Assembly: GCA_050743265.1 (NCBI GenBank)
Contig: JBOGEN010000142.1
Coordinates: 1 to 48,212 of the forward strand
Source of the DNA: JBOGEN01 sp050743265
Lineage (GTDB): Bacteria > Actinomycetota > Actinomycetes > JBOGEN01
Length of the DNA: 48,212 bases
Direction: 5' to 3'
The translations under genes and the position numbers were made by a program. Positions 25,045 to 32,429 of the stretch are shown here, in pieces. Under the pieces are notes generated by a model. That model searched no databases, was not told where the DNA came from, and was given only the letters and a program-made list of their open reading frames with translations. How positions within the stretch are numbered: position 1 is the first letter of the stretch; every line of letters begins with the position of its first letter.

Positions 25045-25797
25045 GTGTCAGGTCGTGCCGTCCTGGTGACCGGGTCCTCGCGCGGGATCGGGCGTGCCGT
25101 GGCGTCGGCGTTCGCCGCGTCCGGTGACCGCGTCGCCGTCCACCACCGTGACTCGCCGGAGGCCGCCGCCGAGGCCCGGGCGTCCCTTCCGGGGGAGGGG
25201 CACACCGTGGTCCAGGCAGACATAGGGGACCCCGAGGCGGTCCGCGCGGCGGTGGACGAGGCCGCGGAGGTGCTGGGCGGCCTCGACATCCTCGTCAACA
25301 ACGCCGCCGTGTTCGGCGAGTGCCGCATCGCCGACGTCTCGTACGACGAGTGGCAGCGGCACTGGCGGCGGCTCCTCGACGTCAACCTGCTCGGGGTCGC
25401 CAACGCGACGTGGTGCGCGGTGCAGCACATGCGGGCCCGTGGTGGCGGGCGGGTCGTCAACGTGTCCTCACGGGGTGCCTTCCGCGGCGAGCCGGACAAC
25501 CCCCCGTACGGCGCGAGCAAGGCCGGCGTCAACTCCCTCACGGGCTCGCTGGCGCAGGCGCTGGCCCCGTACGGCATCGCCGTGTCGGCGGTCGCGCCCG
25601 GCTTCGTCGAGACTGACATGACCAACGCGCATCTCAAGGCCGCCCGGGGCGACGCGATCCGCGCGCAGAGTCCCTTCGGGCGGGTGGCCCGGCCGGACGA
25701 GATCGCCGCCGCCGTGCTCTACCTGGCCTCTGCCGAGGCGGAGTGGGCCAGCGGCGCCGTCCTCGACGTCAACGGGGCCTCGTACCTCCGTACGTGA
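25045..25797 (+). CDS. SDR-family oxidoreductase (FabG-like)
   Basis: A 250-residue short-chain dehydrogenase/reductase. The cofactor loop is VTGSSRGIGRA, the structural motif is VNNAAVF, the serine is in VVNVSSRGA, and the YxxxK motif is YGASKAG. The C-terminal DVNGASYLRT is typical of FabG-like enzymes. The substrate is unknown. The GTG at 25045 has a GAGGGG ribosome site. It may work with the neighbouring acyl-CoA genes, but that is only positional. Confidence 0.9.
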   Translation: MSGRAVLVTGSSRGIGRAVASAFAASGDRVAVHHRDSPEAAAEARASLPGEGHTVVQADIGDPEAVRAAVDEAAEVLGGLDILVNNAAVFGECRIADVSYDEWQRHWRRLLDVNLLGVANATWCAVQHMRARGGGRVVNVSSRGAFRGEPDNPPYGASKAGVNSLTGSLAQALAPYGIAVSAVAPGFVETDMTNAHLKAARGDAIRAQSPFGRVARPDEIAAAVLYLASAEAEWASGAVLDVNGASYLRT

Positions 25798-25880
25798 GGC
25801 GGCCGGGCCGCACCAGGCGTCGCATGCCCTCGAGGCAGGCGCCGGCGGCTGCACAGGTCGTCGAGCGACACGACGACGCC

Positions 25881-25928
25881 CCGAAACGGCAACGCGCCGA
25901 AACGGCAACGCGCCGAAACGGCAACGCG
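25881..25928. repeat. Three perfect tandem copies of a 16-bp repeat
   Basis: CCGAAACGGCAACGCG occurs at 25881-25896, 25897-25912 and 25913-25928 without mismatch. It lies in the 209-base gap between the SDR gene and the downstream membrane protein gene, about 80 bases upstream of the latter's start. It could be a multi-site operator or simple expansion; I see no frame that makes it coding. Confidence 0.85.
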
Positions 25929-26006
25929 ACGCAATCAGGCCCGAAGCGCTGACCGGCTGGTTTGCTGGGCTCGTCGAAGTTCCCCGTGCCGTGTTCTGGA
26001 GGGCCG

Positions 26007-26648
26007 ATGAGCGCCTCGCCATCTGAGCCGATGTCAGGGATGGCAGCCGCGCCGCCGTCCACTCGCGCGGCCGGGCTCGCGGCGATCGTGTACGTCGTCC
26101 TGGTGGTTGCCGGGGTGGGGCTGCTCGGCACCCCGGAAGGCGAGGCCAGCGACGCCACCTGGGTGGCCCACTTCGCCGACAAGGGCTCCCGGTGGCAGAC
26201 ACTCGCAGCCGGCCTGCTCCTCGTCGTGGCCGGCCTGGCGTTTCTCCTCGCCACCGCGGGCCTGGTCAGCAGGTTGGCGCCAGGGACCCTGGCGACCCTG
26301 CTCGCCGCCGCCGGCACGACCCACGGGGTCCTCGTCGTCCTCGCCGGCATGGCCGGCGGGTCGATCGCCATCATCACCGACCTTGCCGGCATGCCCCTTC
26401 CCCGTGACCCGGACCTGCTCAGGGCCTCCGACGCGATGATGTTCGCCACGCTGCTCATCCCGGGCATGCTGGCCGCCGGCCTGGTGGCATGGTGCTGCGG
26501 TCGCGGCGGATGGCTGCCTCGGCCGCTCGCTCTCGCCGGCCTCGTCGTCGCGGTGCTCTCCGTGGCCGGCCTCGCCCTCTTCCCGGTGTTCCTGTGGCTG
26601 CTCTGGCTGGTAGCCGTCGCCGTGGTGCTGCTGCGCTCGAGACGGTGA
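26007..26648 (+). CDS. Uncharacterised multi-pass membrane protein
   Basis: A 213-residue protein with about six hydrophobic segments, including AAGLAAIVYVVLVVAGVGLL, LAAGLLLVVAGLAFLLATAGL, HGVLVVLAGMAGGSIAII and the C-terminal FPVFLWLLWLVAVAVVLL. An extracytoplasmic loop after segment 1 (GTPEGEASDATWVAHFADKG) is typical of small actinobacterial membrane proteins of no known function. The ATG at 26007 follows GGAGGG. It converges on serA. Confidence 0.75.
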   Translation: MSASPSEPMSGMAAAPPSTRAAGLAAIVYVVLVVAGVGLLGTPEGEASDATWVAHFADKGSRWQTLAAGLLLVVAGLAFLLATAGLVSRLAPGTLATLLAAAGTTHGVLVVLAGMAGGSIAIITDLAGMPLPRDPDLLRASDAMMFATLLIPGMLAAGLVAWCCGRGGWLPRPLALAGLVVAVLSVAGLALFPVFLWLLWLVAVAVVLLRSRR

Positions 26649-26688
26649 CATCGGCCTTCCGGACGCCCGCCGCCCGCGCTCCTCGTCC

Positions 26689-27885
26689 CTACGACAGGAC
26701 GCGCAGCCGCACCGTCTCGGGCATTGCGCGCAGCGACTCGAGCACCTCGGGGGAGTAGTCGCACCCGATGTCGGTGAGCACGTAGCCCAGCTCGCCGCGG
26801 GTGACCAGCATCTGCCCCTCGATGTTGACCCCGTGCTCGGCGAGCAGGCGGTCGATGCCGGCCAGGACGCCGGGCGTGTTGACGTGCAGGTGGGCGAGAC
26901 GGTGCGTGCCCGGCTTCTGGTCGAGACCGAGCGGCGGCAGGTTGACGCTCATCGTCGTCCCGCCGGCACTGGCGAAGTCGCGCAGCTTCGTGGCGACGTA
27001 CGCGCCGATGTCCTGCTGGGCCTCCTCGGTCGACCCGCCCACGTGGGGCGTGAGGATCACGTTGGGGACGCCGCGCAGGCTGGACGTGAACTCCTCGCCG
27101 CGGCCGGCCGGCTCGTCCGGGAACACGTCCACCGCCGCGCCGCCGAGGTGCCCGCGTACGACGTGGTCGCGCAGCGCCTCGTGGTCGACTACGAACCCAC
27201 GCGACAGGTTGAGGAACAGCGCCCCCGCCCGCATCCGCGCGAACTGGGCCTCGCCGAACATGCCCGCGTTGCCCGCGCGGCCGTCCACGTGGAGGGTGAC
27301 GACGTCCGCGAAGTCGAGCAGCTCGTCGAGCGTGGCGCAGCGCCGGGCGTTGCCCAGCGCCAGCTTGTCCGCGGTGTCGTAGAAGGCCACGGACATGCCG
27401 AGGCCCTCGGCCAGCACGGACAGCTGGCCTCCGATGTTGCCGTACCCGACGATGCCGAGCCGGCGTCCCCGGACTTCGTGGCTGCCCTCGGCCGACTTGT
27501 CCCACACGCCGGCGTGCAGCGCGTCGTTCTTCTCCGTGAGGTGTCGCGTCAGCGCGATGATCTCCGCCAGGGCGAGCTCGACGACGCTGCGCGTGTTCGA
27601 GAACGGCGCGTTGAAGACCGCCACCCCGAGGCGGGACGCGGCCACGAGGTCGACCTGGTTCGTGCCGATGCAGAACGCGCCGATGGCCATGAGGTCGGGC
27701 GCCAGCTCGAGGACGCGCGACGTCACCTGCGTCTTCGACCGGATGCCGAGGAGCGCGACCCCGGGGAGCGCGTCCACGAGCGCGTCCTCGGAGAGAGCGG
27801 CCGCCCGCGTCTGCACGGACATGCGGGCCTCACGCAGTGTCCGCGCCGCGTCCGGGTGGACGTTCTCCAGCAGCAAAGCCTTCAT
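26689..27885 (-). CDS. serA: D-3-phosphoglycerate dehydrogenase (SerA)
   Basis: A 398-residue first enzyme of serine synthesis, oxidising 3-phosphoglycerate. The substrate domain starts KALLLENVHPDAARTL. The NAD site is GIVGYGNIGGQL; the catalytic Arg, Glu and His are in NLSRGFVVD, DVFPDEPAG and ILTPHVGGSTEEAQ. A C-terminal ACT domain (HLHVNTPGVLAGIDRLLAEH) suggests serine feedback, and the length is that of the short form without the extra ASB domain. The ATG at 27885 is preferred over 27930 because it has a GAGGA ribosome site. Confidence 0.93.
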   Translation of the reverse strand: MKALLLENVHPDAARTLREARMSVQTRAAALSEDALVDALPGVALLGIRSKTQVTSRVLELAPDLMAIGAFCIGTNQVDLVAASRLGVAVFNAPFSNTRSVVELALAEIIALTRHLTEKNDALHAGVWDKSAEGSHEVRGRRLGIVGYGNIGGQLSVLAEGLGMSVAFYDTADKLALGNARRCATLDELLDFADVVTLHVDGRAGNAGMFGEAQFARMRAGALFLNLSRGFVVDHEALRDHVVRGHLGGAAVDVFPDEPAGRGEEFTSSLRGVPNVILTPHVGGSTEEAQQDIGAYVATKLRDFASAGGTTMSVNLPPLGLDQKPGTHRLAHLHVNTPGVLAGIDRLLAEHGVNIEGQMLVTRGELGYVLTDIGCDYSPEVLESLRAMPETVRLRVLS

Positions 27886-28053
27886 CGCGCGTACGTCCTC
27901 GTCTCGGCTCGTTCTCGTCGGCGTCACCATGAGGTGCGGGAGGTGGGGGCGGCGGCCCCAACCGGGGGGCGAAATCCCCTGGTGCGCGAGCCCCGGACAT
28001 GCCAGCGTAGAAGACCGCGTTATGTGGTCATGACCTGAAGGGGGCCGATTCGC

Positions 28054-28236
28054 GTGGCGGCAGAGGAGTCCGACGACCCGGGGCAGCAGCGTCGCAAGTT
28101 CCGCGAGGCCCTGGAGCGCAAGCAGCGTCGTGCCAAGGGCGAGGGCCAGGGCGGCGCGGACGGCCTGGCCGACAAGCCCCACCACGCCTCGGGACCGGCG
28201 AAGTCCCAGCGCACCTTCCGACGCAAGAGCGGCTGA
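28054..28236 (+). CDS. DUF5302-family small protein
   Basis: A 60-residue, highly charged protein (KFREALERKQRRAKG, then HHASGPAKSQRTFRRKSG at the end), matching DUF5302, a small disordered actinobacterial family with no known function. A GTG start follows an AAGGGGG ribosome site. It is divergent from serA and converges on the DUF2237 gene. Confidence 0.82.
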   Translation: MAAEESDDPGQQRRKFREALERKQRRAKGEGQGGADGLADKPHHASGPAKSQRTFRRKSG

Positions 28237-28246
28237 CCCGGCGGGC

Positions 28247-28269
28247 CTCTGGGCTCTCGTCCCCCAGAG
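28247..28269. terminator. Hairpin terminator between converging DUF5302 and DUF2237 genes
   Basis: CTCTGGG (28247-28253) pairs with CCCAGAG (28263-28269) across a 9-base loop in the 50-base gap between two converging genes. Confidence 0.5.
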
Positions 28270-28286
28270 TCAGGTCAGGCGCAGGC

Positions 28287-28679
28287 TCAGGTCAGCGTGC
28301 CCGGGTCGGCGGGGACGTCGACCGCGGACTCCCGCAGCATCTCCAGCGGCACGACCTCGGTCGCCCGGGTGTGGGTGGCGGCGAGCACGACCGGCGGCGC
28401 GGCCCCCGCCTCGTGCGCCTGCCGCCACCGCGCGGCGCACACGCACCAGCGGTCGCCGGGGGACAACCCCGCGAACCCGTACTCGGGCCGAGGCGTGGCC
28501 AGGTCGTTGCCGACCGCCCGCTGGTGGGCGAGGAACTCGGCCGTCACCACCGCGCAGACGCTGTGGTTGCCGACGTCCTCCGGCCCGCTCGTGCAGCACC
28601 CGTCGCGGAAGAATCCGGTGAGCGGGTCCGTACCGCACGTCTCGATCTCCCCGCCGAGCACGTTGCGATCATCCGTCAT
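28287..28679 (-). CDS. DUF2237-family protein
   Basis: A 130-residue protein with the DUF2237 signature: NVLGGEIETCGTDPLTGFFRDGCC, GNHSVCAVVTAEFL and LSPGDRWCVCAARW. Several conserved cysteines could bind metal, but no function is established. It begins 68 bases downstream of cobK on the same strand, so it may be in the same transcript. Confidence 0.87.
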   Translation of the reverse strand: MTDDRNVLGGEIETCGTDPLTGFFRDGCCTSGPEDVGNHSVCAVVTAEFLAHQRAVGNDLATPRPEYGFAGLSPGDRWCVCAARWRQAHEAGAAPPVVLAATHTRATEVVPLEMLRESAVDVPADPGTLT

Positions 28680-28747
28680 GCCCCCAGCCTGACATTCACG
28701 GACGGACCCAGGGCACCCCTGTCACGGCGTCGGCGGCGCGCTGAGCC

Positions 28748-29533
28748 TCACGCGTCCGTGCTCCGCTGCGCCTCACGTGCCTGTGCGCGTACCCAGGCGG
28801 CGGCCTCGTCCACCGTGGACACGGTCGGCACCGGGGGAGGAGGCGGGCGGTCCACGAGCACGACGGGCACCCCGAAGTCACGGGCAGCGTGCAGCTTGGC
28901 GGCGGTCGACTCGCCGCCGCTGTCCTTCGTCACCAGGACGTCGACACCGTGCTCACGGAAGAGCGTTCGCTCGCCCTCGCGTGTGTACGGCCCGCGGGCG
29001 CGCAGCACCCGGACCCGGGACGGGAGCGAGTCCTCCGGCTCGTCCACGCAGCGGACCAGGATGTCCAGGCCGACGCAGGCTGGGTGACGGATGAACGCGG
29101 ACAGCCGCTGCCTCCCCGTGGTCACGAAGGGCCGCGAGCCCAGGGTGGGGGTGAGTGCGGCGGCGGCCCCGAGGTCGCCGACGCGGTGCCAGTCGTCGCC
29201 GGGTCCCGCCGTCCACCCGGGACGCTGGAGCCGCAGCAGCGGTGTGCCCTCGGCCCGCAGGGCGGCCGCGACGGCGTGGCGGCTGATCTGCTCGGCGAAC
29301 GGGTGCGTGGCGTCCACGACGAGCGCGGGGCTGTGCGCACGGATCCAGGACGCCAGCCCGTCGACCCCGCCGAACCCTCCGGTCCGCACCTCACCGTCCG
29401 TCGGGCCCGGCAGCCGGACGCGTCCGGCCCGGGACGTCACCACGCGCAGCGAGGACACGCCCGTGAGGTCGTGGGCGAGCGCTCTGGCCTCCTGCGTCCC
29501 GCCGAGGAGAAGCAGCGCGACCGGCCGCGTCAT
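28748..29533 (-). CDS. cobK: Precorrin-6A (cobalt-precorrin-6A) reductase, CobK/CbiJ
   Basis: A 261-residue reductase of corrin ring synthesis that reduces precorrin-6A with NADPH. LLLGGTQEARALAHDL is the nucleotide loop; VVDATHPFAEQISRHA, RLQRPGW, VLRARGPYTREGERTLF and LVTKDSGGESTAAKLHAARD are conserved family blocks. The ATG at 29533 overlaps the cobF stop by four bases (ATGA), so it is coupled to it. Confidence 0.93.
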   Translation of the reverse strand: MTRPVALLLLGGTQEARALAHDLTGVSSLRVVTSRAGRVRLPGPTDGEVRTGGFGGVDGLASWIRAHSPALVVDATHPFAEQISRHAVAAALRAEGTPLLRLQRPGWTAGPGDDWHRVGDLGAAAALTPTLGSRPFVTTGRQRLSAFIRHPACVGLDILVRCVDEPEDSLPSRVRVLRARGPYTREGERTLFREHGVDVLVTKDSGGESTAAKLHAARDFGVPVVLVDRPPPPPVPTVSTVDEAAAWVRAQAREAQRSTDA

Positions 29534-30333
29534 GGTGCGGGTCCGCCCCTGCTCGGCCCGTCGTCGTCCGGACGGTGGCGCCTGAGCAGGTACGTGTCCA
29601 TCACCCAGCCCTTGCGGGCCCGCGCCTCCGCGCGCAGGGCCTCGATCTCACCGGCCACGTCCCGGACGCGTCCGGACACGAGGATCTCGTCCGGCGTCCC
29701 CACGTACGCTCCCCAGTAGATGTCCACGTCCTCGCCCGCCTCGCCGAGCCGGCTGAACGCACCGTGGGCGTCGAGCATCACCACCACGTCGTCCACACCG
29801 TCGGGCATGCCTTCGGCGAGCCGCCGGCCGGTGGTGACCTGGACGGGTCGCCCCACCCGGTTGAGGGCCGTACGGTGCCGGGCGGCCAAGGCCGAGACGC
29901 TGCTGATGCCGGGGACCACCTCGTACTCGAAGGGCACGGTGCCCCGGTAGAGGATGTCCTCGACGATGCCCAGCGTGCTGTCGTAGAGGGTCGGGTCGCC
30001 CCAGACGAGGAACGCGCCGGTCTCGTGATCCGCCAGCTCGTCGCGCAGCAGGCGCTCGCACTCGTCCGCGCGCCGCCGCCGCCAGTCCTCGACGGCAGGG
30101 GCGTACGCGTCGGCCGTCCGCTCACGGTCGGGATCATGGCCCTCGACGACGCGGTAGCCGGGTCGCTCGACGTACCGCGCGAGGACGTCCCGGCGCAGCT
30201 GCACGAGGTCCTTCTTCACCTCGCCCTTGTCCAGGACGAAGAACACGTCGACCGCGTTGAGCGCCCGGACCGCCTGGACGGTCACGTGCTCGGGGTCGCC
30301 GGCGCCGATCCCGATGACGTAGAGCCTCCTCAT
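29530..30333 (-). CDS. cobF: Precorrin-6A synthase (deacetylating), CobF
   Basis: A 267-residue SAM-dependent methyltransferase of the aerobic cobalamin pathway that methylates C-1 of precorrin-5 with loss of the acetyl group. YVIGIGAGDPEHVTVQAVRAL is the tetrapyrrole methylase N-terminus; FVLDKGEVKKDLVQLR and FLVWGDPTLYDSTLGIVE are typical of CobF. CobF marks the aerobic route. The ATG at 30333 has no ribosome site, but CAGACT ends 7 bases before it, so it may be leaderless. Only cobF and cobK of the pathway are in this window. Confidence 0.93.
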   Translation of the reverse strand: MRRLYVIGIGAGDPEHVTVQAVRALNAVDVFFVLDKGEVKKDLVQLRRDVLARYVERPGYRVVEGHDPDRERTADAYAPAVEDWRRRRADECERLLRDELADHETGAFLVWGDPTLYDSTLGIVEDILYRGTVPFEYEVVPGISSVSALAARHRTALNRVGRPVQVTTGRRLAEGMPDGVDDVVVMLDAHGAFSRLGEAGEDVDIYWGAYVGTPDEILVSGRVRDVAGEIEALRAEARARKGWVMDTYLLRRHRPDDDGPSRGGPAP

Positions 30334-30404
30334 CTGGCCGAGTCTGCCCCCCTCCCCGGCGGCGGCGCGAGCCAAAGGCCCGGAGACGTGTCCCGCTGCT
30401 CGTC

Positions 30405-30410
30405 TAGGCT
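30405..30410 (+). promoter_or_regulatory. -10 element for a leaderless start of the carbonic anhydrase
   Basis: TAGGCT ends 6 bases before the GTG at 30417 and no ribosome site is present. Confidence 0.5.
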
Positions 30411-30416
30411 GCGACG

Positions 30417-30917
30417 GTGCCGACCGACGAGGACTTCGGCGACGTCCTGACGTCGAACGAGGAGTACGCGGCGCACTTCCGGCTCGCGGATCTCGAGTCG
30501 CGTGCGGCCCGCGGCCTCGGCGTGCTCACGTGCATGGACTCGCGGATCGACCCGCTGGCGATGCTCGGGCTCGCGCCGGGCGACGCGAAGATCCTGCGGA
30601 ACGCCGGCGCCCGCGTCACCGAGGATGTGCTGCGCACGCTCGTCCTCGCGGCGCACCTGCTCGGGGTCGACCGCGTCATGGTCGTCGCGCACACCCGCTG
30701 CCGGATGGCCGGCTGCACCGAGGACGACGTCCACGCTGCGATCCGGGACGTGGGCGGGCCCGACACGCGCAGCATCTCGTTCCTCACCACCGGGGACCAG
30801 CTGGCCGCGCTGCGTGCCGACGTCCAGCGGGTTCGCTCGTGGCCGTACCTCGGCAACCTCGCCGTCGGCGGGTTCCTGTACGACCTGGACACCGGGCGGC
30901 TGCGGCACGTCTGCTGA
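30417..30917 (+). CDS. Beta-class carbonic anhydrase
   Basis: A 166-residue zinc enzyme interconverting CO2 and bicarbonate. The ligands are visible as Cys and Asp in TCMDSRIDP and His and Cys in VAHTRCRMAG; RNAGARVTEDVLRTLVLAAHLLG between them is the conserved core. The small size matches the compact actinobacterial type (Rv1284-like). The GTG at 30417 is decided by the -10 element six bases upstream. Confidence 0.92.
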   Translation: MPTDEDFGDVLTSNEEYAAHFRLADLESRAARGLGVLTCMDSRIDPLAMLGLAPGDAKILRNAGARVTEDVLRTLVLAAHLLGVDRVMVVAHTRCRMAGCTEDDVHAAIRDVGGPDTRSISFLTTGDQLAALRADVQRVRSWPYLGNLAVGGFLYDLDTGRLRHVC

Positions 30918-30958
30918 TCCCCGCGACACCGCGTGTGGGCTCCCTCATCTCCTCCTAG

Positions 30959-30977
30959 TAAGGTTAGGCAAACCTAA
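30959..30977. promoter_or_regulatory. Iron box (IdeR/DtxR operator)
   Basis: TAAGGTTAGGCAAACCTAA matches 17 of 19 bases of the consensus TTAGGTTAGGCTAACCTAA (established for IdeR/DtxR). Its first six bases, TAAGGT, could also be the -10, so a bound repressor would block transcription. It ends 17 bases before the TTG start of the lipoprotein gene. The downstream pair should be made when iron is scarce. Confidence 0.85.
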
Positions 30978-30994
30978 CTCAACGAGGAGGAACG

Positions 30995-31672
30995 TTGCGT
31001 AAGCCCCTCACCGCCCTGCTGAGCATCCCCCTGATCCTCGGCCTGGGCGCCTGCAGCGACGACGGCGCCACCACCCGGACCGCCTCGGGGTCGGGCTCGG
31101 GCAGCGGGTCCGCCAGCGCCATGGGCTCAGCAAGCGGGTCCGCAAGCGCCATGGGCTCCGCGAGTGGCTCCACCGCCGCAGGTGCCGGCCACGCGGTGCC
31201 CGAGGGAGTCGCCCACGAGCAGGCCCTCATGCACGAGGAAGTCGAAGAGGCAGGCGGCGAGACCCGTACGGGCGAGTGGCGTATCGGCTACATCGTCGAG
31301 GCGGCCGAGCCGTGGTTCACCCGAACCAAGGACGGTCAGCACTTCCGTCCACCGGCGAAGGGCGAGACCCACCACATCGAGATCCTGCCGGTGGAGGCAT
31401 CCACCGGGCGACTCGTGCCCGAGACCCCGATCCGCGTCGAGGTCGTCGACGAGGGCGGCAAGGTCGTCGATGCCAAGCGCCTGAACTTCTACTACACCGA
31501 GTTCTACCACTACGCCAACAACTTCTCGGTCCCCGAGTCGGGCACGTACAGCCTGCGGGTCACGGTGGGGCAGCCCGAGTTCTTCGTCCACGGTGAGAAG
31601 GGCGAGACTCCGCCGCTGTCCAAGGGGGCCAAGGTCACCTTCGACGACGTGCGCATGCAGCCCGGCGGCTGA
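30995..31672 (+). CDS. P19-like (FetP/Tp34-type) iron-binding lipoprotein
   Basis: A 225-residue lipoprotein. The signal peptide ends in the lipobox LGAC. A Ser/Gly/Ala/Met linker (about residues 30-60) precedes the globular domain. IGYIVEAAEPWF, THHIEILPVEASTGRLVP, LNFYYTEFYHYANNFSVPESGTYSLRVTV and the acidic/His residues fit the P19 family (Pfam Iron_transport), periplasmic proteins in Campylobacter and others that bind Fe/Cu for uptake. The TTG start at 30995 is set by a GAGGAGG ribosome site 4 bases upstream. It is controlled by the iron box at 30959-30977 and followed after one base by a membrane protein gene. Confidence 0.85.
   Translation: MRKPLTALLSIPLILGLGACSDDGATTRTASGSGSGSGSASAMGSASGSASAMGSASGSTAAGAGHAVPEGVAHEQALMHEEVEEAGGETRTGEWRIGYIVEAAEPWFTRTKDGQHFRPPAKGETHHIEILPVEASTGRLVPETPIRVEVVDEGGKVVDAKRLNFYYTEFYHYANNFSVPESGTYSLRVTVGQPEFFVHGEKGETPPLSKGAKVTFDDVRMQPGG
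31111..31170 (+). repeat. Two-copy 30-bp coding repeat in the lipoprotein linker
   Basis: Copies at 31111-31140 and 31141-31170 both encode ASAMGSASGS; a few third-base changes separate them. It lengthens the flexible tether between the lipid anchor and the metal-binding domain. Confidence 0.7.
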
Positions 31673-31673
31673 C

Positions 31674-32294
31674 GTGCCGGTCACGGTCGAGCATCGGTCC
31701 CCCGTGCTGTACGAGTCGCAGTCGGCTGTGCCGGCAACGACGCCGGCAACGACGCCGGTGGCACACGCGAAGGCGCCGCCGCTGCCCGGCTGGGCCCTGG
31801 TGTGCCTCGGCGGCGTCATGAGCGGGGTGTGGGCGGCGGCCGTCTGGGTCGCCGCCCACCTCGAGGCCGACCCCGCGCTGCACACGGCAGCACTCTTCGC
31901 GCACCTCGCCTCGCTCGTCGTCGGCCTGGGCGCCGTCATGGTCGTCGACCTGGTCGGCCTGCTGTGGCTGCTGGGGCGCCGGTCGATCCTCGACGTCGCT
32001 CGCGTCGTCGACCTCGGCCACCTCGCCATCTGGGTGGGACTTGCCGGCCTGGTCCTGAGCGGCGTCCTCCTGCATCCGGACCTCTCGTCCCCCCTGGTCT
32101 GGCTCAAGCTGTTCCTCGTCCTCGCCGTCGGGCTCAACGGGCTCCACGCCCACGCGATCCGCCAGCTCCTGCACCGGCTTGCCGCCCCCACGCCACCGCG
32201 GGGGCTGGTGGCCCGCGTCCTGGTGGCCGGGCTCCTCTCCCAGGCCGGCTGGTGGGGGGCCACGCTCGTCGGGTTCCTCAACGCGCAGAGCTAG
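31674..32294 (+). CDS. Uncharacterised histidine-containing membrane protein linked to the P19-like lipoprotein
   Basis: A 206-residue protein with about five membrane helices. Histidines sit in or at the ends of helices: LHTAALFAHLASLVV (helix 2), LGHLAIWVGLAGLVLSG (helix 3) and GLNGLHAHAIRQLL (helix 4). This spacing suggests heme or metal binding, but I do not recognise a named family. The GTG at 31674 is one base after the lipoprotein stop (TGACGTG), so it is in the iron-box operon. It is not an Ftr1 permease, the usual partner of P19, because no RExxE motif is present. The N-terminal 30 residues are cytoplasmic or extracytoplasmic and unordered. Confidence 0.7.
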   Translation: MPVTVEHRSPVLYESQSAVPATTPATTPVAHAKAPPLPGWALVCLGGVMSGVWAAAVWVAAHLEADPALHTAALFAHLASLVVGLGAVMVVDLVGLLWLLGRRSILDVARVVDLGHLAIWVGLAGLVLSGVLLHPDLSSPLVWLKLFLVLAVGLNGLHAHAIRQLLHRLAAPTPPRGLVARVLVAGLLSQAGWWGATLVGFLNAQS

Positions 32295-32343
32295 AGGTCC
32301 GACCGGGGCTGATGTCGACGGATCTGCGCATCGAGGCGTGGCG

Positions 32344-32370
32344 GGTTTCCGCTCGGGCGAAATGCGCGTA
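32344..32370 (+). promoter_or_regulatory. Weak candidate SigF-type promoter before the GGDEF-EAL gene
   Basis: GGTTT (32344-32348) and GCGTA (32366-32370) are 17 bases apart, near the mycobacterial SigF pattern GGTTT-N15-17-GGGTA with one mismatch. It lies about 60 bases ahead of the proposed start. Low confidence because the pattern is short. Confidence 0.25.
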
Positions 32371-32429
32371 CTTCGGACGTGTCCTGACACGGAGGACGGG
32401 CGTGTGGGGCCGTTCGCGGCTACAGGATC

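Noticed and set aside
25881..25928. CRISPR or plasmid-type iterons
   Set aside because: No spacers, only three direct copies, and no replication or cas genes nearby.
26689..27930. Earlier ATG at 27930 as serA start
   Set aside because: The preceding bases are CCTCCC-like, not a ribosome site, whereas ATG 27885 has GAGGA and begins at the conserved KALLLEN.
30334..30416. Cobalamin riboswitch upstream of cobF
   Set aside because: The divergent gap is only 83 bases and lacks the B12-box; too short for the class.
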